Part shown: piece by piece, positions 1-8,796 of the stretch
Layout: each line of letters opens with the position of its first letter
Numbering within the stretch: position 1 is the first letter of the stretch
Assembly: GCF_024199925.1 (NCBI RefSeq)
Contig: NZ_JANADR010000001.1
Span: 2,356,001 to 2,420,000, forward strand
From: Bradyrhizobium sp. CCGUVB1N3
GTDB taxonomy: Bacteria; Pseudomonadota; Alphaproteobacteria; Rhizobiales; Xanthobacteraceae
DNA length: 64,000 nt
Reading direction: 5' to 3'
The notes under the pieces: model-generated
What the model saw: the letters and a program-made list of their open reading frames with translations, nothing else
Database searches by the model: none
What the model was told of the DNA's origin: nothing
Program-made: the position numbers and the translations under genes

Positions 1-272
1 GACAGGCGCGTGTCGAAATAGAGTTTCTTGCCGAGCGCGGCCTTCTCGGGCGTATACGGATCATCCTTGGGAAATGGAATCGTCGTCGGCCGGCGGTACT
101 GCGCCTTCAGTGCATCGAGTCCGCCCGTCGCCTTCTGCGTGATCTCGACCTTCCGGCTTTCGCCGACGACGGCCGCGCCAAAACCGATCGTGCTGAAGCC
201 GAGAACGCAGAGACCAGCCGAGGCGATCGTCGCAAGAAAGGCGGTCGAGCGATAGGAGCCGCGCACCGGCAT
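1..272 (-). CDS. Di-haem cytochrome c peroxidase, N-terminal fragment
   Basis: Partial gene running off the left edge; 90 codons are visible from an ATG at 272. The product starts with a basic stretch (MPVRGSYRS) and a hydrophobic segment (about residues 11-35) that acts as a signal peptide or anchor, as expected for a periplasmic protein. After a charged linker comes the motif GKKLYFDTRL, which in bacterial di-haem cytochrome c peroxidases and MauG relatives lies just before the first haem-binding CxxCH. That haem motif would lie beyond the edge. Members reduce hydrogen peroxide with electrons from cytochrome c, or oxidise other periplasmic targets. The gene stands alone, about 380 bases from the next operon. 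The family call rests on one motif plus the signal sequence. Confidence 0.72.
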   Translation of the reverse strand, partial: MPVRGSYRSTAFLATIASAGLCVLGFSTIGFGAAVVGESRKVEITQKATGGLDALKAQYRRPTTIPFPKDDPYTPEKAALGKKLYFDTRL

Positions 273-652
273 ACAATGTCCCCAAAAAACGGCGTCATTC
301 GCGACACCGAAAAAGCTTCGACGCAATGAAACGCCAGAACGGTATCGTTACAGTTAGAGTCAAATCGTTAAATAAAATTTCCATGATCATACAATCGTAC
401 GATCGATTTTCGGCGATTCAGCAAGCATAGGGAGCGGGGAAAACAGGCAGCAACCAGAGCTACGCAAGTCCCCGCAAATTTACGGAGAGGCGTCGGGTGT
501 TTTCCGGCGAGGAGATCGCGTGCAGCCCCGCGGGTCTTTCACAACGGGAGGTATGGCGGCTCAACGCGGCTGAATGCGCGGTGCAAGGGCAAATGGCCGG
601 GACTAGCCCGGCCATTGAGAGGTGAAGCGAGATTTCGTTCAGCGTCGAAGGG
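273..652. other. Intergenic region with AT-rich promoter-like stretch
   Basis: No convincing gene is visible. Positions about 340-420 are markedly AT-rich for this genome and lie upstream of the minus-strand peroxidase gene, so the promoter probably sits here; the 10-bp palindrome ATCGTACGAT is at 394-403. Near the other end is the stem-loop at 592-616. Short ORFs crossing 460-711 are translations of the repeat and look spurious. Confidence 0.6.
592..616. terminator. Perfect 10-bp stem-loop, repeat-family terminator
   Basis: AATGGCCGGG and CCCGGCCATT pair perfectly around a 5-base loop. It lies 37 bases past the stop codon of the minus-strand binding-protein gene, so it can end that transcript, although no strong T-run follows. 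The sequence resembles a dispersed Bradyrhizobium palindromic repeat that I recall, so it may be a repeat that now works as a terminator. Confidence 0.55.
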
Positions 653-2146
653 CTATTCCCACGACCAGGCCGAGAAATCGTTCTCGAACTGCGGGACTTC
701 CTTCCAGACACCCTTCAGCTTCTTGCTAACGATAGTCGGCCATTGCGGCTGGAACAGGAAGCCGGCGACGGCGTCGGTTGCCAGCATGCGCTGCGCATCG
801 CCGAGCAGCTTGGAGCGGCCGGCCTCGTCCGGCGTCGACATGATTTGCTTGTAGAGCGTGTTGAACGCATCGTTATTGTAGCCGAGGTAGTAGTCGGGCT
901 CGGTCAGCTTCACGAGATCGAACGGCTCGACATGGGAGACGATCGTGAGGTCATAGTTGTGTGGCCCGTTCGGCGCGAACACCTGCGACAGCCACTGCGC
1001 CCATTCGACGTTTTCGATCTTGGCGGTGATGCCGACCTTGGCGAGCTGGGCCGCGAGGATCTCGCCGCCCTGCCGCGCGTAAGGCGGCGGCGGCAGCTTC
1101 AGGCTGATTTCGAGCGGCGTGGTGACGCCGGCTTCCGCCAGCAGCTTCTTCGCCTTCTCGGGGTCGTAAGGATTAGTGCCAGTAGTGTCGACATAGCCGA
1201 GCGAACCCGGCGTGTAGAAGCTGCCGATCGGCGTGCCGAAACCTTCGACCGCGCCGTCGATCATCGCCTTGCGATCGATCGCGGCGAGGATGGCGCGGCG
1301 CACCCGCACGTCGTCGAGCGGTTTCTTCTTCTCGTTGATGGCGACGATGGTCTTGGCCTTGGAGCCGCCGACCAGCACGGTGAAGCGCGGATCGCCCTTG
1401 AACTGAGCGACGCCGCGAGTCGTGACGCGCGGAAACGCGTCTACGTCACCGGACAGCAGGGCTGCAATCTGCGCAGCGGGATCGCCGATGAAGCGGATCG
1501 TCACCTTGGAGAGCTTGATCGCGGAGGCACTGCGATAGTCGGCCCATTTGTTGAGCGTGATCGAGGAGCCCTTGACCCAGGCGCCGAGCTGATACGGCCC
1601 GGTGCCGACCGGCTGCGTCACGTTGGACGCCGCGCTCTTCGGCTCGACGATCGAGGCGCTCGCCTGCCCGAGCAGGAACGGCAGGTTCGGCTCGGAATAT
1701 TTCAACGCGACCACGACCGTGTCGGCGTCCGGCGCGTCAACCTTCTCGAAGCTCTGGAACAGGCTCTTGTCCTTGTTGGTGCTGTTCGCGACCGCATTGC
1801 GCTCGAACGAGAACTTCACCGCCGCGGAATCGAACGGCTCGCCGTTGTGAAATTTGACGCCCTTGCGCAGCTTGAACGTATAGGTCTTCAGATCGGGTGA
1901 CGCCGTCCAGCTCTCCGCGAGCAACGGCGACACCGAGCCGTCCTCGTTGATCTTGGTCAGCGTCTCATAGATGTTGTAGAGCGTGACTTCGGCAATCGCC
2001 GCCGCTGCCGCGTTGGTGGGATCAAGCCCCGGCGGCTCCAGCGTCATGCCCATGACGACGCTGTCCTTCTTGCCCTGCGCCAGAGCCGGCAGCGACGCCG
2101 CGGCAAAGGCGGCAGTCAGTGCGACGATGGTGAATTTCTTGAACAT
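653..2146 (-). CDS. Peptide/opine-type ABC transporter substrate-binding protein (DppA/OppA family)
   Basis: Family 5 extracellular solute-binding protein of 497 residues. The start is set at the ATG at 2146 because GGGGAG lies 9 bases upstream; an in-frame ATG 21 bases earlier would put seven extra residues before the signal peptide. Residues 1-24 form a clear signal peptide (FKKFTIVALTAAFAAASLPALAQ), so the mature protein is periplasmic. The family pattern of opening strand, N-terminal half with AESW and VKFHNGEPF, and C-terminal TRG/DRKAMIDG segments is present. It is the last gene of the amidase-BCDF-A series, 57 bases after the second ATPase gene, and should present the ligand to the permease encoded upstream. 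The ligand is unknown; an amidase in the same unit suggests an amide or short peptide. Confidence 0.9.
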   Translation of the reverse strand: MFKKFTIVALTAAFAAASLPALAQGKKDSVVMGMTLEPPGLDPTNAAAAAIAEVTLYNIYETLTKINEDGSVSPLLAESWTASPDLKTYTFKLRKGVKFHNGEPFDSAAVKFSFERNAVANSTNKDKSLFQSFEKVDAPDADTVVVALKYSEPNLPFLLGQASASIVEPKSAASNVTQPVGTGPYQLGAWVKGSSITLNKWADYRSASAIKLSKVTIRFIGDPAAQIAALLSGDVDAFPRVTTRGVAQFKGDPRFTVLVGGSKAKTIVAINEKKKPLDDVRVRRAILAAIDRKAMIDGAVEGFGTPIGSFYTPGSLGYVDTTGTNPYDPEKAKKLLAEAGVTTPLEISLKLPPPPYARQGGEILAAQLAKVGITAKIENVEWAQWLSQVFAPNGPHNYDLTIVSHVEPFDLVKLTEPDYYLGYNNDAFNTLYKQIMSTPDEAGRSKLLGDAQRMLATDAVAGFLFQPQWPTIVSKKLKGVWKEVPQFENDFSAWSWE

Positions 2147-2203
2147 GTCTTTCTTCTCCCCGGCCATCCACCCGACCAGTCTACGCCAATCCGCAGCCTG
2201 ATG

Positions 2204-3217
2204 CTAACCCGCCTCGCCGGCCACGGCTGGCAGCGCCATGACCTCCTCGGCCTTGTGGCAGGCCGCAAGATGCGTCTCTCCGATCCTGCGTAGCGCAGGG
2301 GCGGCCTCCCGGCAATGCTGGTCGGCCAGCGGACAGCGCGAAGTATAGGGGCATCCGGTCGCAGCTGATGATTGCGAGGCGATCGCCTGCGCGCCGCGGC
2401 GGCGGCGCACACGCCCGGCGCGAGCGCGCGGCACGGCCTCTAGCAGCGCGCGCGTATACGGATGGGCGCAATGTTCGAACAGGTCTTCCGGCCGGCCCTG
2501 CTCGACGATCCGGCCGAGATACATCACCGCGACTTCGTCGCAAAGATAGTCCACGACCGCCAGATCATGGCTGATCAGGATGTAGCTCAGGCCGAACTGC
2601 TCCTGGAGGTCCTGCATCAGGTTCAGGACCTGCGCCTGCACGGAGACGTCGAGCGCCGAGACCGGCTCGTCGGCGACGATCAGCTTTGGCTGGGTGATCA
2701 GCGCACGCGCGATCGCGATGCGCTGGCGCTGGCCGCCGGAGAATTCGTGCGGATATTTGTCCATGTCCGCATCTCGCAGGCCAACCTGCTTGAGCACCGC
2801 AGAAACCCGCGCGCGCAGCGTCGCACGATCGGTCCGCTCCAGCGCAGTGAGCGGCTCGGCGACGATCCGCGCGATCGTCTGGCGCGGATCGAGCGATCCA
2901 TACGGATCCTGGAACACCATCTGAAAATCGCGCCGCGCGCGGCGGAGCTCATCTGGTGGCAATTGATTGAGGTCGCGGCCGAGCAGCTCTACCCGCCCCG
3001 ATGTCGGCCGCTCCAGCGCCATCACCACACGGGCAAAGGTCGACTTGCCCGAGCCGGATTCGCCGACCACGCCGAGACTTTTCCCCGCCTCGATCCGTAC
3101 GCTCACGCCGTTGAGCGCCAGCACCTGGCCCGGCGGCCGGAACAGGCCTTCGCGCGGCAGCGTGTAGCGCTGCACGAGGTCGTTCACGTGGAGAAGCGGT
3201 TGCGAAATGGCGGTCAT
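2204..3217 (-). CDS. Dipeptide/oligopeptide ABC transporter ATP-binding protein (DppF/OppF family)
   Basis: Cytoplasmic ATPase of 337 residues that energises uptake with its partner encoded next door. Visible signatures are the Walker A GESGSGKST, the signature LSGGQ-equivalent SGGQRQR, Walker B LIVADEP and the switch region ISHDLAVV. The C-terminal extension has the oligopeptide-type cysteine pattern (C-P-x-S-R-C-P near residue 290), which is typical of the Opp/Dpp ATPases. Its ATG overlaps the stop of the preceding ATPase gene (ATGA), so the two are translationally coupled. As the second of a DppD/DppF pair it should form the heterodimeric ATP-binding unit. Confidence 0.93.
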   Translation of the reverse strand: MTAISQPLLHVNDLVQRYTLPREGLFRPPGQVLALNGVSVRIEAGKSLGVVGESGSGKSTFARVVMALERPTSGRVELLGRDLNQLPPDELRRARRDFQMVFQDPYGSLDPRQTIARIVAEPLTALERTDRATLRARVSAVLKQVGLRDADMDKYPHEFSGGQRQRIAIARALITQPKLIVADEPVSALDVSVQAQVLNLMQDLQEQFGLSYILISHDLAVVDYLCDEVAVMYLGRIVEQGRPEDLFEHCAHPYTRALLEAVPRARAGRVRRRRGAQAIASQSSAATGCPYTSRCPLADQHCREAAPALRRIGETHLAACHKAEEVMALPAVAGEAG

Positions 3218-4230
3218 GCCGACACCGCCCCGATGCGATCAGCCATCGACACATCCGTCCTGATGCAGCGCACGCCATGGCCGGGTCCGACGTCCACCAC
3301 CGGCGGCGGCGCGGCGCGGCAACCGTCGATCACGAGCGGACAACGATCGGCAAACGTGCAGCCGGACGGCAGATCAGCGAGCTCCGGCACCGTGCCGGTG
3401 ATGGTCTTCAGCCGCGTCCCCTTCCGCGCGCCGAGCTGCGGCCGGGCGCGGAACAGGCCTTGCGTATAGGGATGGCCCATGCGCCTGAACACCTCGTCGG
3501 TCGGTCCGCTCTCGACCACGGTGCCGCCATACATCACCATCATCCGCTCGACGTTCTCGGCGATGACGCCGAGATCGTGCGAAATCAAGATCATCGACAT
3601 GCCGCGCTCTTCGACCAGATCCGCGATGAGGTCGAGGATCTGGCCCTGGATGGTGACGTCGAGCGCCGTGGTCGGCTCGTCCGCGATCAGCAGGTCGGGC
3701 TCACAGGCCAGCGCCATGGCGATGGTGACGCGCTGGCGCTGGCCGCCGGAGAATTGGTGCGGGTAGGCATCGACGCGCTTGGCCGCGTCCGGGAGCCCGA
3801 CGCGGTCGAGCAAGGCGATCGCCTCGGTGCGCGCCTGCGCCGTAGAATAATTCTTGTGCCGCCGCAGCGGCTCGGCGACCTGATCCCCGATCGTGTGCAT
3901 CGGATTGAGCGCGGTCATCGGCTCCTGGAAGATCATGCTGATGCGGTTGCCGCGCAGCTTGCAGTAATCCGCATCGGAAAGTTTCATGAGCTCGCGACCG
4001 TCCAGGCGGACGCTGCCGCCGAGGACGGCGCTATCGGGCAACAGGCCCATCAGCGCGAGCGCAGTGACCGATTTGCCGCAGCCGGATTCACCGACCAGAC
4101 CCAGCGTCTCGCCGCGCTTGAGGGAAAAGCTGATGCCGCGGACGGCCTGCGCCGGGCCGCGGCTGGTGTTGAGACGGACGCCGAGATTGTCGACGTCGAT
4201 CAGCGGCGCGTTAGCGGGACCACTCATCAT
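3214..4230 (-). CDS. Dipeptide/oligopeptide ABC transporter ATP-binding protein (DppD/OppD family)
   Basis: First ATPase of the importer, 338 residues. The open frame extends further upstream, but homology begins at the tandem ATGs at 4230 and 4227, and the first overlaps the stop of the permease gene by one base (TGATG). Walker [10 protein letters not shown], signature FSGGQRQR, Walker B LIADEP and ISHDLGV are all present. The C-terminal oligopeptide-transporter domain carries CTFADRCP. It is co-transcribed and coupled with the gene for its DppF-like partner. Confidence 0.93.
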   Translation of the reverse strand: MMSGPANAPLIDVDNLGVRLNTSRGPAQAVRGISFSLKRGETLGLVGESGCGKSVTALALMGLLPDSAVLGGSVRLDGRELMKLSDADYCKLRGNRISMIFQEPMTALNPMHTIGDQVAEPLRRHKNYSTAQARTEAIALLDRVGLPDAAKRVDAYPHQFSGGQRQRVTIAMALACEPDLLIADEPTTALDVTIQGQILDLIADLVEERGMSMILISHDLGVIAENVERMMVMYGGTVVESGPTDEVFRRMGHPYTQGLFRARPQLGARKGTRLKTITGTVPELADLPSGCTFADRCPLVIDGCRAAPPPVVDVGPGHGVRCIRTDVSMADRIGAVSA

Positions 4231-5126
4231 CACCGCTCCCGCGCCAGTCTCGGGTCGAGCAGATCGCGCAATCCGTCGCCGAGGAGGTTGAGGCCGAGGA
4301 CGGCGATCGCGATCGCCGCGCCCGGATAGACCGCAAGCATCGGCGATTGGAACAGCAGCGTCTGCGCGTCGTTCAGCATGCGGCCCCAAGACGGCTGCGG
4401 CGGCTGCGTACCGAGCCCGAGATAGGACAGCGCAGCTTCGGCCAGGATCGCGAGCGCGAACTGGATCGTCGCCTGCACGATCAGGATCGACAGGATGTTC
4501 GGCAGCACGTGCTCGATGGTGATGCGAAAGCTGCCCTTCCCCGACGCGCGTGCCGCCAGCACGAACTCGCGCGCCCAGATCGCGTTGGCCGAACCGCGGG
4601 TGACGCGAACGAAGATCGGGATCTGGAAGATGCCGATCGCGGTGATCGAGGTCAGCATGCCGGGGCCGACCACCGCGGCGAGCATGATCGCCGACAGCAC
4701 GGCGGGAAACGCAAAGGTGAAATCGCTCATGCGCATGATGAGCTCTTCCGTCCAGCCTTTTCGCGCGGCCGCGATCAGGCCGAGGGAAACACCGAAGGTC
4801 AATCCGACGCCGACCGCGATGATGCCGACCAGGATGGTCGAGCGCGCACCGACGAGCAGCAACGAGACGATGTCACGGCCGAAGGAGTCGGTGCCGAGCC
4901 AGTGTGAGAACGACGGCGGCTTGAGCTTCGAGGCGATATCAATCTCGTAGGGCGACCACGGCGTCCACACCAGCGACAGCAGCGCCGAGCCGATCACCAG
5001 AAAAACCAGCCCGCCGCCCAGTACGAAGCTGCGATGACGCAGCGCGCGGCGCCAGAAGCCGGTCGCGGGCCGCGACGGTGCTGATGTCGTCGGGAGTCCG
5101 ACGGCGGCAGTCAGCGGATCACTCAC
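4230..5126 (-). CDS. Dipeptide/oligopeptide ABC transporter permease (DppC/OppC family)
   Basis: Inner-membrane permease of 298 residues. The start is the GTG at 5126, which overlaps the stop of the previous permease gene (GTGA); the longer open frame upstream is out-of-frame translation of that gene. After a cytoplasmic N-terminus with an RHRSF segment come a first membrane helix (about 32-55), the DppC-type loop with GTDSFGRD, and a five-helix binding-protein-dependent transport domain with an EAA-like motif (ARASGKG...HVLPN). It should pair with the DppB-like protein to form the translocation channel. Confidence 0.92.
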   Translation of the reverse strand: MSDPLTAAVGLPTTSAPSRPATGFWRRALRHRSFVLGGGLVFLVIGSALLSLVWTPWSPYEIDIASKLKPPSFSHWLGTDSFGRDIVSLLLVGARSTILVGIIAVGVGLTFGVSLGLIAAARKGWTEELIMRMSDFTFAFPAVLSAIMLAAVVGPGMLTSITAIGIFQIPIFVRVTRGSANAIWAREFVLAARASGKGSFRITIEHVLPNILSILIVQATIQFALAILAEAALSYLGLGTQPPQPSWGRMLNDAQTLLFQSPMLAVYPGAAIAIAVLGLNLLGDGLRDLLDPRLARER

Positions 5127-6073
5127 AGGTCGTGAACCTTGATACGGGGATCGATGAAGGCATAGAGCACGTCGACCACGAAGTTGACGATGACGACCAT
5201 GGCCGCGAGCAGCATCACGCAGTTGCGCACCACGATCAGGTCGCGATTGGCGATCGACTGGAAGATCAGCCGGCCGAGGCCGGGCAGGTAAAAGACGTTC
5301 TCGATGACGATGGTGCCGGCGAGCAGATTGGCGAATTGCAGGCCCATCACGGTCATCACGGGGATCATCGCGTTGCGCAGCACGTGGCTCCAGAGCACCT
5401 CGCGCTTGCCGAGCCCCTTGGCGCGCGCGGTGCGGACGAAATCCTCGCGCAAGACTTCGAGCACCGCCGAGCGCGTGACGCGAGCGAGGATCGCGGCCTG
5501 CACCACAGCGAGCGAGATCGCCGGCAGCAGCAGCGATTTGACGCCGGGCCAGATGCCGTCGTCCCAGCCGGCAAAGCCGCCTGCCGAGAGCCATCGCAGC
5601 TTCACCGAGAACAGCAGGATCAGGAGAATGGCGAACCAGAAGTTCGGCAGCGCGATGCCGACCTGGGTCAGCGACATCACGCCGACATCGCCGAGCCTGT
5701 TGTGATTGGCCGCGGTGTAGATGCCGGCGGAAAGCGCGAGCGTCACCGTGATCAGCATGGACATGATCGCAAGCGGAATGGTCAGCACCAAACGCTCCGC
5801 GATCAGGCCGGCGACGGGCGTGCCGTAGACGTAGCTGTTGCCGAGGTCGCCCACCGCCATGCCCTTGATCCATTGCAGGTAGCGCACCGTGAGCGGCTGA
5901 TCGAGGCCGAGCTTGATGGTCAGTGCCCGCACCGCATCGGGCGAAGCATCGGCGCCCATCAGCATCTGCGCGGCGTTGCCGGGAAGCGCGTCCAGCACCA
6001 GGAAAATGATCAGGGACGCGCCGACCAGCGTCGCCAGCAAGGTCACAAGCCGCCGTAGGACAAATACGCTCAT
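5123..6073 (-). CDS. Dipeptide/oligopeptide ABC transporter permease (DppB/OppB family)
   Basis: Permease of 316 residues starting MSVFVLRRLVTLL, the usual DppB N-terminus with the first membrane helix at once. It carries the DppB loop (LGLDQPLTVRYLQW, GDLGNSYVYGTPV) and the EAA-type cytoplasmic loop ARAKGLGKREVLWSHVLRNA. The start at 6073 matches family length; in-frame codons further upstream fall inside an inserted inverted-repeat element. GGAG lies about 10-13 bases upstream of the ATG. The first 18 bases of the gene are duplicated on the far side of that element (6249-6270), so the insertion occurred at the gene's start. It is the first permease of the BCDF-A series. Confidence 0.92.
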   Translation of the reverse strand: MSVFVLRRLVTLLATLVGASLIIFLVLDALPGNAAQMLMGADASPDAVRALTIKLGLDQPLTVRYLQWIKGMAVGDLGNSYVYGTPVAGLIAERLVLTIPLAIMSMLITVTLALSAGIYTAANHNRLGDVGVMSLTQVGIALPNFWFAILLILLFSVKLRWLSAGGFAGWDDGIWPGVKSLLLPAISLAVVQAAILARVTRSAVLEVLREDFVRTARAKGLGKREVLWSHVLRNAMIPVMTVMGLQFANLLAGTIVIENVFYLPGLGRLIFQSIANRDLIVVRNCVMLLAAMVVIVNFVVDVLYAFIDPRIKVHDL

Positions 6074-6270
6074 GCGCTCACGAGCTCCGACGTCGTCCTG
6101 GCGAAAGCAAGGACCCATAACCCCAGGGAGCGGTTTGGCGAAGACTGGTCGTTCGGTACTGGCACCGCCCGTCACTGATCAAGTCCGCGGTATGGGTCCT
6201 GGCTTTCGCCAGGACGACACCGAGAGGGTTGCGGGCGCCGTGCCGCATTAGGACAAATACGCTCATGCGC
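6056..6270. repeat. Small inverted-repeat element with 22-bp flanking direct repeats (MITE/REP-doublet-like)
   Basis: A 22-bp perfect direct repeat (6056-6077 and 6249-6270, containing the DppB ATG) brackets 171 bases. Inside, 6092-6119 and 6191-6218 are inverted copies matching at 27 of 28 positions (core CCTGGCGAAAG...CTTTCGCCAGG). This looks like a palindromic-repeat doublet moved as a non-autonomous element, with the direct repeat as the duplicated target. No transposase is encoded. It separates the amidase from the transporter genes and could form a long hairpin in the mRNA. Confidence 0.75.
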
Positions 6271-6350
6271 GGTCGGTTTCAGGGCTCATCCTTGGCACGA
6301 TCAACATGTCCCGGCGCCGGACGCAAGTGCCTTGGTGCATGTGTCCCACC

Positions 6351-7772
6351 TCAGCCGGGCCGGCGGGACAAAACATCATGCGAGGCCTCGAACAGCGCGC
6401 TGACACGCAACAATTCGGCATCGCCACGGAAGCGGCCGACGAGTTGGAGGCCGATCGGCAGCCCGTCCCGGCCGAACCCGCAAGGCAGGCTGATCGCAGG
6501 GTGGCCGGTCATGTTGAACAGCATGGTCCAGGGGAACCAGTGCGGCCGGACGCTGTCGAAACTCCTGCCGTCGATCTCGATGGTACCGAACAGGTCCTGG
6601 TCGATCGGCAATGCCGTCCGGGTCAGGGTCGGCATCGCCAGCAAATGGCCGCGCGTGAGCAGCGATTGCACGCGGCGGAATAACGCCGTGCGCGCGAACA
6701 TCGCCTCCTGGTAGTCGACGCCACTCACCTTCGTGGCGAGCGCGAGCTGCTTGAGGAAAGCTTCGCTCAGCTCATCCTTGTGGTCGGCCGCGAGCTTGGA
6801 GAAGCGCGTCCGCCAGACGGTGTGGTTGATCGCGCGCCAGATCGGCTCGATGTCGAACCCCTCGCCGGAGAATTCTTCGAGCTCCGCGCCGAGACCCGCG
6901 AGCCGGTCGAGGCTTGCCTTGAAGGCGCTGGCGACATCGGCCGAGACCGGGCGTCCGGGCGGCGACAGGCAGTACATGATCTTCTGTCCGCGCAGATCGC
7001 CGCGTGGTGCGGGAGTGTCCATGAAATCGGGCACGGGGATGCCGATCGACCATGGATCGCAGGGATCCTCACCCGCCATGGCCTGCATCATCAAAGCGGT
7101 GTCGGCGACGGTGCGCGTGGTCGGCGTGACATAGGTCTGGTTGCCGAAGGCATCCTGCACCTGGCTGTGCGGGATCACGCCGTTGCTCTGCTTCAGGCCG
7201 ACGACACCGTTGCAGGCTGCGGGTATCCGGGTCGAGCCGCCGCCATCGGTTGCGATTGCCAGCGGTGCGATGCCGCTCGCAACCGCCACCGCGGCGCCGC
7301 CGCTGGAGCCTCCGGAGGAGCGCTCGGCACTCCAGGCGTTGCGGGTGCGGCCGAACAACGGCGAGTCGGTCAGGCATTTCGAGCCGAATTCCGGCGTCGT
7401 GGTCTTGCCGATCAGGATCGCGCCATGGGCGCGCAGCCGTGCCACCGCCACGGCGTCCTCCTCCGGCACATTGTCCTTATAGGGAACGGCGCCGAAGGTG
7501 GTCTTCACACCCTTGGTGTTGACGATGTCCTTGATGGTAACGGGAATGCCGTGAAGCAGGCCGAGCGGCTCACCCGCCATCACCTTGCGCTCCGCCTCCC
7601 GCGCCTGGACCAGCGCTTCGTCGGCGCACAGCGTGATGAAACAGTTCAGCTTCGGCTGCAATGCTTCGGCGCGGGCGAGCACCGCGCGCGTGATCTCGAC
7701 TGGCGAGGCCTGCTTGCGGACAATGAGGTCGCGGAGATCAACCGCGGACAGCAGGCAGAGGTCGCCGTTCAT
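6351..7772 (-). CDS. Amidase (amidase-signature family)
   Basis: Cytoplasmic amide hydrolase of 473 residues. The amidase-signature triad is visible: the lysine in VTIKD (about residue 81), the GGSSGG loop (about 154-159) with the cis-serine, and the nucleophile in DGGGSTRIPA (about 180). Length and C-terminus (HPAISLPCGF...GLQLVG) fit the family, which includes aryl/acyl amidases and glutamyl-tRNA amidotransferase A; no gatB/gatC lies nearby, so a catabolic role is likelier. The ATG at 7772 is chosen; a TTG at 7778 has better spacing to GGAG and is a real alternative. It precedes the peptide-type importer on the same strand and is divergent from a LysR gene, which suggests import and deamidation of one substrate. 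Confidence 0.9.
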   Translation of the reverse strand: MNGDLCLLSAVDLRDLIVRKQASPVEITRAVLARAEALQPKLNCFITLCADEALVQAREAERKVMAGEPLGLLHGIPVTIKDIVNTKGVKTTFGAVPYKDNVPEEDAVAVARLRAHGAILIGKTTTPEFGSKCLTDSPLFGRTRNAWSAERSSGGSSGGAAVAVASGIAPLAIATDGGGSTRIPAACNGVVGLKQSNGVIPHSQVQDAFGNQTYVTPTTRTVADTALMMQAMAGEDPCDPWSIGIPVPDFMDTPAPRGDLRGQKIMYCLSPPGRPVSADVASAFKASLDRLAGLGAELEEFSGEGFDIEPIWRAINHTVWRTRFSKLAADHKDELSEAFLKQLALATKVSGVDYQEAMFARTALFRRVQSLLTRGHLLAMPTLTRTALPIDQDLFGTIEIDGRSFDSVRPHWFPWTMLFNMTGHPAISLPCGFGRDGLPIGLQLVGRFRGDAELLRVSALFEASHDVLSRRPG

Positions 7773-7877
7773 CGTCAAACCATGCTCCGGAAAGCCGGCC
7801 GCCGTTGGCCAATGGCATTGACAGCGAGAATGACACCCATGTTAACTCGCCGTCCAATACGATTTTGACGACCAACC

Positions 7878-7894
7878 CATACGTTTTCAGTATG
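7878..7894. promoter_or_regulatory. Candidate LysR operator ATAC-N7-GTAT
   Basis: CATAC-GTTTTCA-GTATG is a perfect 5-bp inverted repeat that fits the T-N11-A/ATAC-N7-GTAT form of LysR-family sites. It lies between the divergent amidase and LysR genes and covers the ATG at 7892, as expected for an autoregulatory site. If the second ATG (7898) is the true start, the site lies fully upstream of the gene. Confidence 0.55.
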
Positions 7895-8785
7895 CCTATG
7901 GATCTTCGCCGGCTGCGCTACTTCGTGGCGGTGGCCGAAGAGCGCAGCGTCGGCAAGGCCGCAGAGCGGTTGCGGATGGCGCAGCCGCCGCTCTCGGTCC
8001 AGATTCGCAAGCTCGAGGCCGAGCTCGGCACGCCCCTGTTCCATCGCGGCACCCGCGGCATGGATCTCACTGAGGCGGGGCTCGCGCTGTTGTCGCGGGC
8101 AAGCGAAGCCCTTGCGCTCGCCGCCGAGGGCATCGAGGCCGCGCGCGCCGTGGCGGCCGGGCGGCGCGGTCGCCTCGCGGTCGGATACATGTTCGTCCTT
8201 GCGAATGCGGTCCTGCCGCGGCTCGTTCCGGAATTGCGCCGGTCGCTGCCGGGAGTCGATCTCGACTTCGTCGAGTTGAGCGCATCGACACGCGAGAGCA
8301 TGCTGCTCGACCGGACCGTCGCTGCCGCCCTGTGCATGCCCGCAATCCGCCATCCCGAAATTCAGGCAAGCCAGATCGGCAGCCAGCGGCTGATGCTTGC
8401 CGTTCCGGCGCGCTCGCCGCTCGCTCGGCTTGCGGCCGTGCCGGTGACGAGATTGCAGGGGCGACCGCTCATCGCGCTGCCGCGGCCGGACGAAGAGCCG
8501 ACCTCCTCCGCGGTCGCGGCGCTGTTGCGACGGCATCAGGTGGTGATGCCGATCGCGAGCCGGGTCGAGACCGTGCACTCCGCGCTCAGCCTCGTTCTGG
8601 CCGGCGAAGGCGTTGCGATCCTTCCGGCCTGCGCACAGCTTGCTTCACCGCGCGGCATCGTCTTCAGGCCATTCGTCGACGCTGCCGACGCCATCGAGAT
8701 CGCGGTCTGCTGGCGGCGGGATTCGCTTAGCCCGCTCATCCGAAGCTTTGTCAAATGCGCCGAGAAGGTGGTCGCGCGGATCTGA
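7892..8785 (+). CDS. LysR-family transcriptional regulator
   Basis: DNA-binding regulator of about 297 residues. It opens with the LysR winged helix-turn-helix (MDLRRLRYFVAVAEERSVG, then QPPLSVQIRKLEAELG and FHRGTRGMDLTEAG), followed by a type-2 periplasmic-binding-like effector domain. The start is placed at ATG 7892 or 7898; the longer open frame from 7805 would add 29 residues not found in the family. It is divergent from the amidase gene with a 119-base gap, the classic arrangement for a LysR activator of the neighbouring operon. The gene ends 11 bases before the convergent sugar-kinase gene. Confidence 0.92.
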   Translation: MPMDLRRLRYFVAVAEERSVGKAAERLRMAQPPLSVQIRKLEAELGTPLFHRGTRGMDLTEAGLALLSRASEALALAAEGIEAARAVAAGRRGRLAVGYMFVLANAVLPRLVPELRRSLPGVDLDFVELSASTRESMLLDRTVAAALCMPAIRHPEIQASQIGSQRLMLAVPARSPLARLAAVPVTRLQGRPLIALPRPDEEPTSSAVAALLRRHQVVMPIASRVETVHSALSLVLAGEGVAILPACAQLASPRGIVFRPFVDAADAIEIAVCWRRDSLSPLIRSFVKCAEKVVARI

Positions 8786-8796
8786 CGCGCGAAGAG

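Noticed and set aside
394..403. ATCGTACGAT palindrome as an operator of the peroxidase gene
   Set aside because: Short, with no second copy or regulator nearby; chance occurrence cannot be excluded.
460..711. Minus-strand ORF with MAGLVPAI-type peptide
   Set aside because: Such peptides come from translation of a dispersed palindromic repeat in this genus; codon pattern and context do not support a gene.
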